Source of the DNA: Janthinobacterium lividum
GTDB taxonomy: Bacteria; Pseudomonadota; Gammaproteobacteria; Burkholderiales; Burkholderiaceae_D
Direction: 5' to 3'
NCBI RefSeq assembly: GCF_011601275.1
Contig: NZ_JAAOLY010000004.1
Location: 1-64,000, forward strand
Length of the DNA: 64,000 nt
Positions 25,777-34,426 of this stretch are shown here, one piece after another. Numbering within the stretch: the first letter of the stretch is position 1; each line of letters starts with the position of its first letter. Position numbers and translations under genes: made by a program. The notes under the pieces were generated by a model. That model did no database searches. It had not been told where the DNA came from and was given only the letters and a program-made list of their open reading frames with translations.

Positions 25777-25814
25777 GCGCCGCGACGGGTTTCCTGTCGC
25801 GGCGCTTTTTTTTT
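25777..25814 (+). terminator. Rho-independent terminator after the EamA gene
   Basis: Perfect 10-base stem GCGCCGCGAC / GTCGCGGCGC with a nine-base loop and nine T. Confidence 0.93.
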
Positions 25815-25842
25815 GCGCGTTTTTTCTTCACATAAATAACAC

Positions 25843-25870
25843 TTGATTGCGAATGATTCTCATTTATAAT
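25843..25870 (+). promoter_or_regulatory. Fur-box-like operator inside the hmu promoter
   Basis: -35 TTGATT (25843-25848), 16-base spacer, -10 TATAAT (25865-25870). The 19 bases at 25849-25867 (GCGAATGATTCTCATTTAT) fit the Fur consensus GATAATGATAATCATTATC at 12 positions, with the symmetric core AATGAT-TCTCATT. Fur-Fe(II) bound there would cover the promoter, so the haem genes should be switched on under iron starvation. Confidence 0.75.
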
Positions 25871-25938
25871 TGACTTCAAGATTTTCCCCACCACCAGCCA
25901 GCCCATGCCAGCCAGTGTTCGCCTTGAAAGGAGACACC

Positions 25939-27033
25939 GTGACGAGCATGCCCCCTATTTGCAATACCGAGATGATCACCGGCGAATTTGCCCGCCTGCG
26001 CCGCGAAAAGAAAGCCCGCCACCGCGACATCGCCGAGGAACTGGCCATTTCCGAAGGCGAGCTGATCGCCGCGCATGCGGGCCTGTCGCTGGCCAATGGC
26101 GCCTTGCTGGGCGCCGAGCGCCTGCAGGCCGACTGGCCCGCCATCATCGCCGCGCTGGAGCCGCTGGGCGAAGTCATGGCGCTGACGCGTAACGCCTCGT
26201 GCGTGCATGAAAAGACGGGCGTCTATCGAAAAGCCAGCCACAACAACCACGTGGGCCTGGTGCTCGGCGGCGACATCGACTTGCGCGTGTTTTACCGCCA
26301 GTGGGCGCATGGCTTTGCCGTACGCGAGATGGGAGATAGGGAAGTGCAGCGCAGCCTGCAGTTTTTCGATGCGGCCGGCCAGGCCGTGCACAAGATTTTC
26401 CTGAAGCCGCACAGCGACATTGCCGCCTACGACGCGCTGGTCGCGCATTTTGCCGATGCGGACCAGGCGGCCGGCATCGCCGTGAAGGCGCCGGCGCCGC
26501 CGCCGGCCGAACTGCCCGACGCGCGGATCGACGTGGCCGGCTTTCGCGCCGCCTGGGCCGACTTGCGCGACACGCATGAATTTTTCACCGTGCTGAAAAA
26601 ATATTCGGTCTCGCGCCTGCAAGGCCTGCGTCTGGCGGAGTCCCGCTTCGTGCAGCAGCTCGACAAATCCTGCGTGCTCGACCTGCTCAACGACGCTGTG
26701 CTTGAAAAAGTCGCCATCATGGCCTTCGTCGGCAATGCCGGCATGATCCAGATCCATTCGGGGCCCGTGCACAAGATCGCCGTGATGGGACCGTGGATCA
26801 ATATCCTCGATGCGCGCTTCAACCTGCATTTGCGCGAAGACCATATCGCCAGCGCCTGGGTGGTGAAAAAACCGACAGTAGACGGCCTGGTGACGTCGGT
26901 GGAATTGTTCGACGCCAAGGGCGACACCATCGTCATGTTCTTCGGCGAACGCAAGCCGGGCATGCACGAGCTGTGCGAATGGCGCCATATCGTCGACCGG
27001 GTGGCGCGGGAGGGTGAACTATGCGCCGCATGA
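25939..27033 (+). CDS. hmuS: HmuS/HemS-type haem-handling protein
   Basis: 364 residues, two homologous halves (family of ChuS/HemS/HmuS). First half contains VYRKASHNNHVGLVLG; second half VHKIAVMGPWINILDARFNLHLRED. Family members bind haem in the cytoplasm and degrade it or hand it on. A GTG start at 25939 is chosen because AAAGGAG sits five bases upstream; the in-frame ATG nine bases later is too far from that SD. First gene of the Fur-controlled operon, overlapping hmuT by 13 bases. Confidence 0.9.
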   Translation: MTSMPPICNTEMITGEFARLRREKKARHRDIAEELAISEGELIAAHAGLSLANGALLGAERLQADWPAIIAALEPLGEVMALTRNASCVHEKTGVYRKASHNNHVGLVLGGDIDLRVFYRQWAHGFAVREMGDREVQRSLQFFDAAGQAVHKIFLKPHSDIAAYDALVAHFADADQAAGIAVKAPAPPPAELPDARIDVAGFRAAWADLRDTHEFFTVLKKYSVSRLQGLRLAESRFVQQLDKSCVLDLLNDAVLEKVAIMAFVGNAGMIQIHSGPVHKIAVMGPWINILDARFNLHLREDHIASAWVVKKPTVDGLVTSVELFDAKGDTIVMFFGERKPGMHELCEWRHIVDRVAREGELCAA

Positions 27034-27947
27034 TCGCCGCCAGCGTGGCGCGTCGCATCGCGCTGAAAAAAATGGGAGCGGGAGCGCTGGCGCTGGCCGC
27101 GCCGATGCAGGTGCTGGCCGCCGTGTCCGACGCGGGTAAACCCGTGGCGAAAGCGCGGCGCATCGTCAGCGTGGGCGGCGCCCTGACGGAAATCGTCTAC
27201 GCGCTCGAGGCGCAGGGCGAACTGGTGGGCGTCGATACGACTTCGCTGTATCCGGCCGTGGCGCAACAGCTGCCGCAGGTCGGTTATGCACGCACCTTGT
27301 CGGCCGAAGGCGTGCTGTCGCTGGCGCCCACGCAGCTGATCGCCACCGAGGAGGCGGGACCGCAAGCGGTGCTGCGCCAGGTGCGCGACGCGGGCGTGCC
27401 GGTGGCGGTGCTGAACGCGAATAACAGATTCGAAGGCTTGCTCGACCGGGTAAAACAAGTGGGCCAGATCACGGGCCGTGCCGACCCCGCCGCACGCCTG
27501 GCGCAAGCCTTGCAGCAGCAGTGGGACGGCGCCCTGGGCAAGGTGCGCCAGCGCCAGCATGCACCCGTGCGCGTGCTGTTCATCCTCGCGCACGCGCCGA
27601 ACCAGGTGATGGTGGGCGGGCGCGAGACGGGCGCCGACGCCATGCTCGCCTATGCGGGCGCCGTCAATGTGATGGGCGGGCAGGGTGGATTCGCCGGCTA
27701 CAAGCCGCTCACGCCGGAAGCCGTGATCGCCGCACGGCCCGACATCGTGCTCGTCACGGACCAGGGATTGAAGGCGTCGGGCGGCGTGGACGGCATCCTG
27801 AAACTGCCAGGCCTGGCGCAGACGCCGGCCGGGCGCAAGCACCGCATCGTGTCGCTGGAAGCCATGCTGCTGCTGGGCTTTGGCCCGCGCATGCCGCAGG
27901 CGCTGGCCGAACTCGACGCCGCCTTTGCGAAAGCCATGGCTGCATGA
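27021..27947 (+). CDS. hmuT: Haem ABC transporter substrate-binding protein
   Basis: 308 residues, a class III periplasmic binding protein (two lobes with an interlobe helix): RIVSVGGALTEIVYAL, LSAEGVLSLAPTQLIAT and AGRKHRIVSLEAMLLLGFGP. It captures haem delivered to the periplasm and passes it to HmuUV. The N-terminus has an arginine pair before a hydrophobic stretch (ARRIALKKMGAGALALAAP), resembling a Tat signal. Overlaps hmuS and hmuU. Confidence 0.92.
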   Translation: MRRMIAASVARRIALKKMGAGALALAAPMQVLAAVSDAGKPVAKARRIVSVGGALTEIVYALEAQGELVGVDTTSLYPAVAQQLPQVGYARTLSAEGVLSLAPTQLIATEEAGPQAVLRQVRDAGVPVAVLNANNRFEGLLDRVKQVGQITGRADPAARLAQALQQQWDGALGKVRQRQHAPVRVLFILAHAPNQVMVGGRETGADAMLAYAGAVNVMGGQGGFAGYKPLTPEAVIAARPDIVLVTDQGLKASGGVDGILKLPGLAQTPAGRKHRIVSLEAMLLLGFGPRMPQALAELDAAFAKAMAA

Positions 27948-28996
27948 ACGTGGCCTCCCTGGTGTCCGCCGCTCCATGGCGCTGGTCACGCTGGGGCGCA
28001 GGCGGGCTGCTGGCCGCCGCACTGGCTGGCGGCCTGCTCACCGCCGTGCAGGCGGGCGCCGTGCCCGTGACCCTGGCCGACTGGCTGGCGCCGTTTCAAG
28101 CGGGCGACGAGGCGCTGTCCGGCGGCGCCTATGTGCTGTGGCATATCCGCTTGCCGCGCGCCCTGTTCGCCGCCCTGATCGGCGCCGCGCTGGCGCTGGC
28201 CGGCGGCCTGACGCAAGGGCTGTTCCGCAATCCGCTGGCCGATCCGGGGTTGCTGGGCGTGAGCAGCGGCGCCGCCTGCGCGGGCGCGGCCACCATCGTT
28301 TTCGCGGCCAGCCTGCACGTGGCGCCCGAGCTGCGCGTGTGGCTGCTGCCGGCCGCCGCGTTTGCCGGCGCCATGCTCATTTGCGTGCTGCTGGACCGCG
28401 TTGCCCGCTGGGCCACGCCAGGCTCCATCGTCGGCCTGCTGCTGACGGGCGTGGCGCTGAACGCCATCACGGTGGCCGTCATGGGCCTGTGCATCTACCT
28501 GGCCAGCGATGACCAGTTGCGCACCCTGACTTTCTGGACATTGGGCTCGCTGTCGGCTGGCAGCTGGCGCCAGGTGGCGGCTTTGCTGGTGGTGCTGGCC
28601 GGCGCCCTGTGGGCCGCGCGCTACCTGATGCGTTCCCTGAACGCGCTGGCGCTGGGCGAGGCGCAGGCCCTGCATGTGGGCGTCGACGTGGGCAGGCTGC
28701 GCACGCAGGTGATCGTGCTGGTGGCTGTGCTGACGGGTTTTGCCGTCGCCTGGTGCGGCGGCATCGGTTTCATCGGCCTGATCGCGCCGCACCTGGTGCG
28801 CACGTGGCTGGGCGCCGACCAGCGCAAGGTGCTGCCCTTGGCCATGCTGGCTGGCGGCTTGCTGCTGCTGTTGGCCGATACCCTGGCGCGCACGGTCGCC
28901 ATTCCCGCGGAAGTCCCCGTCGGTATTTTCACGGCCTTGCTGGGCGGGCCATTTTTCCTGATGCTGTTGCGGCGCTTCCGCCACGGCACGGCCTAG
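27944..28996 (+). CDS. hmuU: Haem ABC transporter permease (FecCD family)
   Basis: 350 residues, about ten membrane helices. FecCD signatures are visible: LRLPRALFAALIGAALALAG-type segment (here IRLPRALFAALIG), GLFRNPLADPGLLGVSSGA and GIGFIGLIAPHLVR. Forms the membrane channel for haem import with HmuV. The ATG at 27944 overlaps the hmuT stop by ATGA; the open frame upstream lies inside hmuT and is not used. Confidence 0.94.
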   Translation: MNVASLVSAAPWRWSRWGAGGLLAAALAGGLLTAVQAGAVPVTLADWLAPFQAGDEALSGGAYVLWHIRLPRALFAALIGAALALAGGLTQGLFRNPLADPGLLGVSSGAACAGAATIVFAASLHVAPELRVWLLPAAAFAGAMLICVLLDRVARWATPGSIVGLLLTGVALNAITVAVMGLCIYLASDDQLRTLTFWTLGSLSAGSWRQVAALLVVLAGALWAARYLMRSLNALALGEAQALHVGVDVGRLRTQVIVLVAVLTGFAVAWCGGIGFIGLIAPHLVRTWLGADQRKVLPLAMLAGGLLLLLADTLARTVAIPAEVPVGIFTALLGGPFFLMLLRRFRHGTA

Positions 28997-29004
28997 AGGT
29001 GAAC

Positions 29005-29793
29005 ATGACGCCCCTGCTGGAACTCTCCTTCGCCACCACGCAACTGGGCCAGCAGTATTTCGGCCCTTTCAACGTGCGGGTGGCGCCCGGCGAACGTATC
29101 GCCATCCTCGGCCCCAGCGGCGCGGGCAAGTCGACCCTGTTGAAACTGATGGCGCGCGAACTGCAGCCGCAGGCGGGCCAGGTGCTGCTTGCCGGCCGTC
29201 CCCTGGCGCAGTGGCCGCTGGCCGACCTGGCGCGGCGCCGCGCCGTGCTGCCACAAGGTTCGAACGTGGCTTTCGGCTTGCAGTGCGAACTGGTGATCGG
29301 CCTGGGACGGGTGGCGCGCCTGGTCGACCCGCAGCTGGGACAGATCGTGCAGGATGCGGCCGCCCTGGCGCACGCCGCGCATCTGCTGGGTCGCCGCCTG
29401 GACACTTTGTCCGGCGGCGAGCAGGCCAGGGTGCAGCTGGCGCGCATCTTCGCGCAGATGTGGGATGTGAACAATGGCTTGATACTGGTCGACGAGCCGC
29501 TGGCGGCGCTCGATCCCGGCCTGCAGTTCGATTTGCTCGACAGCCTGCAGCAGTTCTGCACCGCGCGCGGCCACGCCGTCATCGCCATCCTGCACGACAT
29601 CAATCACGCCTTGCTGGGTTTTGACCGGCTGCTGCTCGTGCGTTCGGGCCAATTGGTCGCCGACATCGCCAGCGATGCCGGCGCCGTTCCCGCCCTTGCC
29701 GCGCTGTACAGCATCGCCCTGACGACGGCCACCAGCAGCGACGGCGACGTCTGCGTCATCCCTGCCCGAAGCGCCGTGCGCAGGGCCGCCTGA
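29005..29793 (+). CDS. hmuV: Haem ABC transporter ATP-binding protein
   Basis: 262 residues: Walker A GPSGAGKST, Q-loop VLPQGSNVAF, signature LSGGEQARV, Walker B LILVDEP, H-loop in AILHDINHA. Powers haem import through HmuU. The ATG at 29005 has a GAGGTG SD in the eight-base gap after hmuU. Last gene of the operon; no receptor, TonB system or haem oxygenase gene is adjacent. The convergent efflux operon ends 17 bases away, with no visible terminator. Confidence 0.94.
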   Translation: MTPLLELSFATTQLGQQYFGPFNVRVAPGERIAILGPSGAGKSTLLKLMARELQPQAGQVLLAGRPLAQWPLADLARRRAVLPQGSNVAFGLQCELVIGLGRVARLVDPQLGQIVQDAAALAHAAHLLGRRLDTLSGGEQARVQLARIFAQMWDVNNGLILVDEPLAALDPGLQFDLLDSLQQFCTARGHAVIAILHDINHALLGFDRLLLVRSGQLVADIASDAGAVPALAALYSIALTTATSSDGDVCVIPARSAVRRAA

Positions 29794-29810
29794 CCCACTC
29801 ATTTATTCAC

Positions 29811-30245
29811 TCACCACACGTCCGCCGCGCGCGGCCGCGCCATCTGGCCGCTGCCCAGCAGCCACACCATCAGGGCGTCGGCCTGTTCGCGTGTGGCCGC
29901 CACTTCCTGCACGATGCCGAAGGCTTTCATGGCGCCAGCGGCCATCGCCTGCAGGCGCGCGCGCTGTTCCGCGTCCGCCTCGATGGACACCAGGCCCCGG
30001 CACAGGGCGGCCAGCGCCACCTTGTGATGCTTGAGCCACAGGCCACGGCGCTTGCGGTCGACGTGCGCTTCGTCGCTGCGTTCCTCTTCGAACAGCAGGA
30101 CGAACGGTTCGCCATGGCGCAGCAGCGCGTCCATGTCGTTTTCCCACAGCGGGGCATAGCCGGTGACGGCCGTTTCAGGGCGAAAGCGCACGATGGGAAA
30201 GTCGCTGACGTCGTGGATGGAAAAAAGGGCGGGATTCGGTTTCAT
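29811..30245 (-). CDS. Hypothetical protein at the end of the efflux operon
   Basis: 144 residues, soluble, no recognised domain. N-terminal half FSIHDVSDFPIVRFRPETA and FVLLFEEERSDEAHVDRKR; C-terminal half mainly helical. Its ATG overlaps the stop of the outer-membrane factor gene by ATGA, so it is translated with the efflux operon. Nothing in the sequence shows what it does for efflux; it could be a cytosolic accessory or an unrelated passenger. Confidence 0.7.
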   Translation of the reverse strand: MKPNPALFSIHDVSDFPIVRFRPETAVTGYAPLWENDMDALLRHGEPFVLLFEEERSDEAHVDRKRRGLWLKHHKVALAALCRGLVSIEADAEQRARLQAMAAGAMKAFGIVQEVAATREQADALMVWLLGSGQMARPRAADVW

Positions 30246-31681
30246 TGGGTGCTTTCTTGCGAGGTGCTTGAAAACGCTTGCCAGCCGCCGCCCAGCGCCT
30301 TGTAGACCTGGACCAGCGACAGCGAGGCGGTGGCGCGGCTGTCGACCAGTGCCGCTTCGTTGTTCAATAAGGTGGTTTGCACGTGCAGCACGTTGATCAA
30401 GTCCGTGCCGCCCTGGCGGTACTGCAGTTCCGCGCTGCCCAGCGCGCGCCGTCCCTGTTTGACGGCTTCATCGAGGCTGGCCTGGCGGCGGGCGTTCGCC
30501 TGGTAGCCAGAGAGCGCGTCTTCCACTTCGTGCCAGGCGGCCAGCACCGTCTGGCGGTAGGCGATGGCCGCTTCCTGCTGCTGCGCCTCGCGCAATTGCA
30601 CATTGCCGCGCAGGCGGCCGCCATCGAACAGGGGCACGCTGAAGCCGGGGCCGAAGGCGAAGCGCTTGGCGTCCCAGCCGATATCGGACAGCTGCATCGC
30701 TTGCAGGCCGATGCTGCCCGAGAGCGTGATGCGCGGATAAAAATCGCCTTGCGCCACGCCGATGGCGGCCGTGGCCGCGTGCAACTGCGCTTCGGCGCGG
30801 CGGATGTCGGGACGCCGTTCGGCCAGGCCGCTGGGCACGCCCAGTTGCACTTGCTTGGTCATGGCGGGAATGTCCTTGGCCGCCGCCAGCTCCGCCTGCA
30901 AGGCTTGCGGCGGCAGCGCCAGCAAGAGGGCGAGGGCATTGCCCAGGCGCGATTCGCGCTGCGCTAGCTGTGGCAGGCGCGCTTCGATGGTGGCCACGTG
31001 TGCCGCCGCCTCCGCCTCGTCGAGCTGCGTCGCCGCGCCTTCGCGCAGGCGGATGCGGGTCAGGTCCAGGGTATGGCGGGCGATATCGAGCAGCTGCTGC
31101 GTGATGGCCAGGGTTTGCTGCGCGCCGCGCAACTCGATGTAGTCGCGCGCCGTCTCGGCCAGCACGGCCAGCAGCACGCCGCGCTGCGTTTCCTGGGCCA
31201 CGTCGACCCGCGCGTCAGCCGCTTCCACTTCGCGCCGCACGCGGCCCCACAGGTCCAGCTCCCAGGCCGCATCGAGGTTGCCTTGCCACAGGCTGTAGGC
31301 GGATTGGCCGTTGTTACGCGACGGGTCGCTCAAGCCTTGTTTGCTGTTGCGCGCGCGGCCATAGCCGCCATTCGCACCGAGTGACGGGCCTTGCGCGGCA
31401 CCGATGACGCCGCGCGCGACGCGGCTTTGTTCCAGCCGGCTGGCGGCCGTCAGCACGTCCAGATTGGCACCGGTGGCGCGTTGCAGCAGCGAGGACAAGG
31501 TCGTGTCGCCAAAGCTGTCCCACCAGCGCTGCTCGATGGCGCCATCCTGTGCCGCCGTGAACCGGGCGTCCTGCGCCTGGCGCCATTGCTGTCCCAGGTC
31601 ATGGGGCGGGCGCTGGAAATCGGTGCCGACGCTGGCGCAGCCGGCCAGGCCCAGGGCTGTCATGAAAATCAGTGCTTTCAT
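30242..31681 (-). CDS. NodT/OprM-type outer-membrane efflux lipoprotein
   Basis: 479 residues. Lipobox LAGC at the end of MTALGLAGC, then the two OEP repeats of a TolC-like trimer (EQRWWDSFGDTTLSSLL; GNLDAAWELDLWGRVRREVE; SGLAERRPDIRRAEAQL; AFGPGFSVPLFDGGRLRG). Forms the outer-membrane exit duct of the pump. The ATG at 31681 overlaps the membrane-fusion gene by ATGA; the frame remains open far upstream but only in a non-homologous register. Confidence 0.93.
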   Translation of the reverse strand: MKALIFMTALGLAGCASVGTDFQRPPHDLGQQWRQAQDARFTAAQDGAIEQRWWDSFGDTTLSSLLQRATGANLDVLTAASRLEQSRVARGVIGAAQGPSLGANGGYGRARNSKQGLSDPSRNNGQSAYSLWQGNLDAAWELDLWGRVRREVEAADARVDVAQETQRGVLLAVLAETARDYIELRGAQQTLAITQQLLDIARHTLDLTRIRLREGAATQLDEAEAAAHVATIEARLPQLAQRESRLGNALALLLALPPQALQAELAAAKDIPAMTKQVQLGVPSGLAERRPDIRRAEAQLHAATAAIGVAQGDFYPRITLSGSIGLQAMQLSDIGWDAKRFAFGPGFSVPLFDGGRLRGNVQLREAQQQEAAIAYRQTVLAAWHEVEDALSGYQANARRQASLDEAVKQGRRALGSAELQYRQGGTDLINVLHVQTTLLNNEAALVDSRATASLSLVQVYKALGGGWQAFSSTSQESTQ

Positions 31682-32748
31682 CGCGCGCTCACCTGTTGCA
31701 GCTGTTGACGGTGCGCGGCCGTATCGATGCGCACTTCGGCCGACATGCCCACGCGCAGGCGATGTTCGCCATCCTGCTCCGGGTCGAGCGCGATCCTGAC
31801 GGGGATGCGCTGCACCACCTTGGTGAAATTGCCGGTGGCGTTTTCCGGCGCGATGGCGGAAAACGTCACGCCCGTGGCCGGCGCGATGCTGTGCACGGTG
31901 CCGTGCAGGAGCACGCCCGGATAGGCGTCGACGGCGATGCTGGCGCGCTGGCCCTGGCGCACGTGCGTGACTTGGGTTTCCTGCAGGTTGGCGACGACGA
32001 AGCTGCGGTTCAAGGGCACCACGGCCATCAGGCTGGCGCCGGGCGCCACCAGGGCGCCGACGCGCACGGCGCGGCGTCCCACGATGCCGTCGATGGGGGC
32101 GCGCAGCTGCGTATGCGACAGATCCAGTTCGGCCCGTTGCAGGCTGGCGCTGGCGCGCAGCAAGGCCGCTTCCGCCGCCCCTTGCTGCGCCTGCAAAATG
32201 TCCGTCTGCTTGCGGGAGGAGACGAGGGCGGCGCGGTTTTGCGCCAGGCGCGCGCGGCTTACGTCGTAGCGCGATTGCGCCTGCTGCGCATTCTGCACGC
32301 TGCCCGCGCCCTGGCCGGCCAGGTGCGTTGAGCGGGCCAGCTCCTGCTGCGCCAGTTTGTCTTCCGCCTGGTTGGCGTCGACCAGGGTGCTGGCTTGCTC
32401 GATCACCGATTGCTGGCGCTGCAAGGTGGCGCGGGCATAGTCCAGCTGCGCCTCGGCTCCCGCGACTTCGGCGCGGGCCGAGTCGGCGGCGGCCTGGTAA
32501 TCGCGGTCGTCGATGCGGGCCAGCAGCTGACCCGCCTTGACAGCCTGATTGTCTTCCACCAGCACTTCCCGCACGATGCCGCCCACCTTGGGGGAGAGCA
32601 CCGTGTAGTCGGCGCTGACGAAGGCGTCGTCGGTGCTTTGTTCTTCGCTGGGGGAAAACAGCAGTTGCCAGGCGCAAAAGGCGAGGGCGCAGGCCAGCAG
32701 GGCCTGGCCGAGGATGAAAGCGCGCGAGCGCAGTATGGTTTTTTGCAT
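31678..32748 (-). CDS. EmrA-type membrane-fusion (HlyD family) protein
   Basis: 356 residues: one N-terminal membrane helix (ALLACALAFCAWQLLF), the EmrA-family STDDAFVSADYTVLSPKV, a split lipoyl/barrel-sandwich domain, a coiled-coil hairpin of ~100 residues and a beta-barrel (QLRAPIDGIVGRRAV onward). Links the inner-membrane MFS pump to the outer-membrane duct. Starts 28 bases after the MFS gene. Confidence 0.93.
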   Translation of the reverse strand: MQKTILRSRAFILGQALLACALAFCAWQLLFSPSEEQSTDDAFVSADYTVLSPKVGGIVREVLVEDNQAVKAGQLLARIDDRDYQAAADSARAEVAGAEAQLDYARATLQRQQSVIEQASTLVDANQAEDKLAQQELARSTHLAGQGAGSVQNAQQAQSRYDVSRARLAQNRAALVSSRKQTDILQAQQGAAEAALLRASASLQRAELDLSHTQLRAPIDGIVGRRAVRVGALVAPGASLMAVVPLNRSFVVANLQETQVTHVRQGQRASIAVDAYPGVLLHGTVHSIAPATGVTFSAIAPENATGNFTKVVQRIPVRIALDPEQDGEHRLRVGMSAEVRIDTAAHRQQLQQVSAR

Positions 32749-32776
32749 GGGGATGCTCTTTCGTAAAAATGAAAAT

Positions 32777-34309
32777 TCAAGCGGCGCGCGGCGGATAGAC
32801 GCGCGTCGGCAGGATGGGAATGATCACAATCATGGCCAGCGCGATGGCGGCCACGGTGAGGTACAGGTCGGACGAGGTCAGGGTGACGACTTGCGCGTGC
32901 ATGCGCGCACTCAGGCCCGCCATGTCCACGGTGCCAGGCAGGTTGCCCAGGCGTTCGCTGAGCACAGTCGAATGAAAATGGTTGCGGCGCGTGATCAGCG
33001 CATCGAGCACGCCGGTGGCGACGACGGCCGACATGCCCTTGATGGTGTTGAACCAGGCCGAGGCAAATGGGCCATCCTGCGGCGCCAGCCCCGTGGTGGC
33101 CAGCAGCAGCAAGGGAATCACGGCCATCGGTTGCGCAAAGATCTGCACCGCTTGCAGCAGGTAGAAATGCGTGCGGATCCAGTCGGGCGACATGCGCGCG
33201 CCAAGCACGCAGGACAGGGCCAGCATGCCCAGGCCGATGGCCAGCACCCAGCGGCAGTCGACGGCGCGCAGATTGCACAGGGCGGCCACCAGCGGCAGGG
33301 CGATCAGCTGCGGCAGCGCCACCATCAGCATCACGGGCGCCGTTTGCAGCGGGCGGTAAGCGTGCACCTGCGCCAGGTAGGACGAGGGGATCAGGATCAC
33401 GGCCAACAGCACGAACAGCACGCCGCCCAGGGTCAGCAGGGCGTGGCTGAGGTTGCGCCGCGACAGCAGCTGCAGCTTGAAGAAGGGCAGCGGGTGCGAC
33501 CACTCGTTGACGAGGAAAAGCACCAGCAGCACGGCACCGCCGCCCAGCAGCATGCAGATCAGCGGCGAGGCAAACCACGCCAGGCGCTCGCCCTGCAGCA
33601 AGCCGACCACCAGCATGCTGATGGCGGGCAGGCCGAGCAGCAGGCCGCGCCAGTCGAACTGGCGGAAGCGTTCGAGGCGCAGCGGGTCTTGCGGCAAGCC
33701 CCAGGACACCATCAGCAGGGCGACGATGCTGCCCGGGACGACTTGCCAGAACGCCCATTGCCAGCCCAGATACTCGGTCCAGAAGGCGGCCAGCGGCGTG
33801 CCCAGACTGGGGCCGAAGGTGGCGCTCAGTGCATAGCCACCCAGGCCATACAGCTTGATGTTCGGTGGCAGGAAGCGCAGCGCCACCGTCATCAGCATGG
33901 GCGGCAGGGCGCCGCCGGCCGCGCCCTGCACCACGCGCAATAACATCAGCACGGACAGGTTCGGCGCGAACGGGCACAGCACGCCGGCGGCCATGCAGAC
34001 GAGGATGGCGGCGGCCGTCAGGCGGCGCAGCGAGAATGTGACGGAGCACCACGGCGCGAAGGCCATGGCCGACACCGAGGCGGCCGCATACAGGGCGACG
34101 AGCCAGCTGGCGTCGTCGCGCGCGATGCCCATGGCGCCGCGGATGTCGGCCAGCGCGACCTTGGTGATGTTTTCATTCAGGCCGGCCACCAGCACGGCCA
34201 GCAGCACGCCGGCCAGGCCGGTGGCCAGGCGCAGGCCGAAGATGGGAGCTGAGGGAGGTACGGGAGGCGCGGCTGCGGGGGCGGCGCCGGGTAGGGGTAC
34301 AGCAGACAC
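32777..34309 (-). CDS. EmrB-type DHA2 family MFS drug exporter
   Basis: 510 residues with about 14 predicted helices. The family N-terminus VLLAVLVAGLNENITKVALADI and YALSATFGPSLGTPLAAF-like motif C region are present. Proton-driven export of drugs or phenolics with the two following gene products. The first ~25 residues are a Pro/Ala-rich cytoplasmic tail (two more ATGs are absent nearby, so the start is uncertain by little). First gene of the four-gene operon; a promoter lies directly upstream. Confidence 0.92.
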   Translation of the reverse strand: MSAVPLPGAAPAAAPPVPPSAPIFGLRLATGLAGVLLAVLVAGLNENITKVALADIRGAMGIARDDASWLVALYAAASVSAMAFAPWCSVTFSLRRLTAAAILVCMAAGVLCPFAPNLSVLMLLRVVQGAAGGALPPMLMTVALRFLPPNIKLYGLGGYALSATFGPSLGTPLAAFWTEYLGWQWAFWQVVPGSIVALLMVSWGLPQDPLRLERFRQFDWRGLLLGLPAISMLVVGLLQGERLAWFASPLICMLLGGGAVLLVLFLVNEWSHPLPFFKLQLLSRRNLSHALLTLGGVLFVLLAVILIPSSYLAQVHAYRPLQTAPVMLMVALPQLIALPLVAALCNLRAVDCRWVLAIGLGMLALSCVLGARMSPDWIRTHFYLLQAVQIFAQPMAVIPLLLLATTGLAPQDGPFASAWFNTIKGMSAVVATGVLDALITRRNHFHSTVLSERLGNLPGTVDMAGLSARMHAQVVTLTSSDLYLTVAAIALAMIVIIPILPTRVYPPRAA

Positions 34310-34341
34310 AGGGAACTCCGTGGATGAGGATCAGTCCACGC

Positions 34342-34369
34342 AGTATAGGTAGCCGTTAATCTTGTGAAA
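34342..34369 (-). promoter_or_regulatory. Predicted promoter of the efflux operon
   Basis: Minus strand TTTCAC, 16-base spacer, TATACT, about 33 bases before the MFS start. An AT-rich stretch just upstream (34370-34395) in the gap behind the LysR gene contains TTAAT / ATTAA half-sites that could bind the LysR protein. Confidence 0.5.
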
Positions 34370-34426
34370 ATTGATAATTAATGAAGTCTAAATTGCGTCT
34401 GGCGCAATGGTGGTTGAGCTCAGCCC

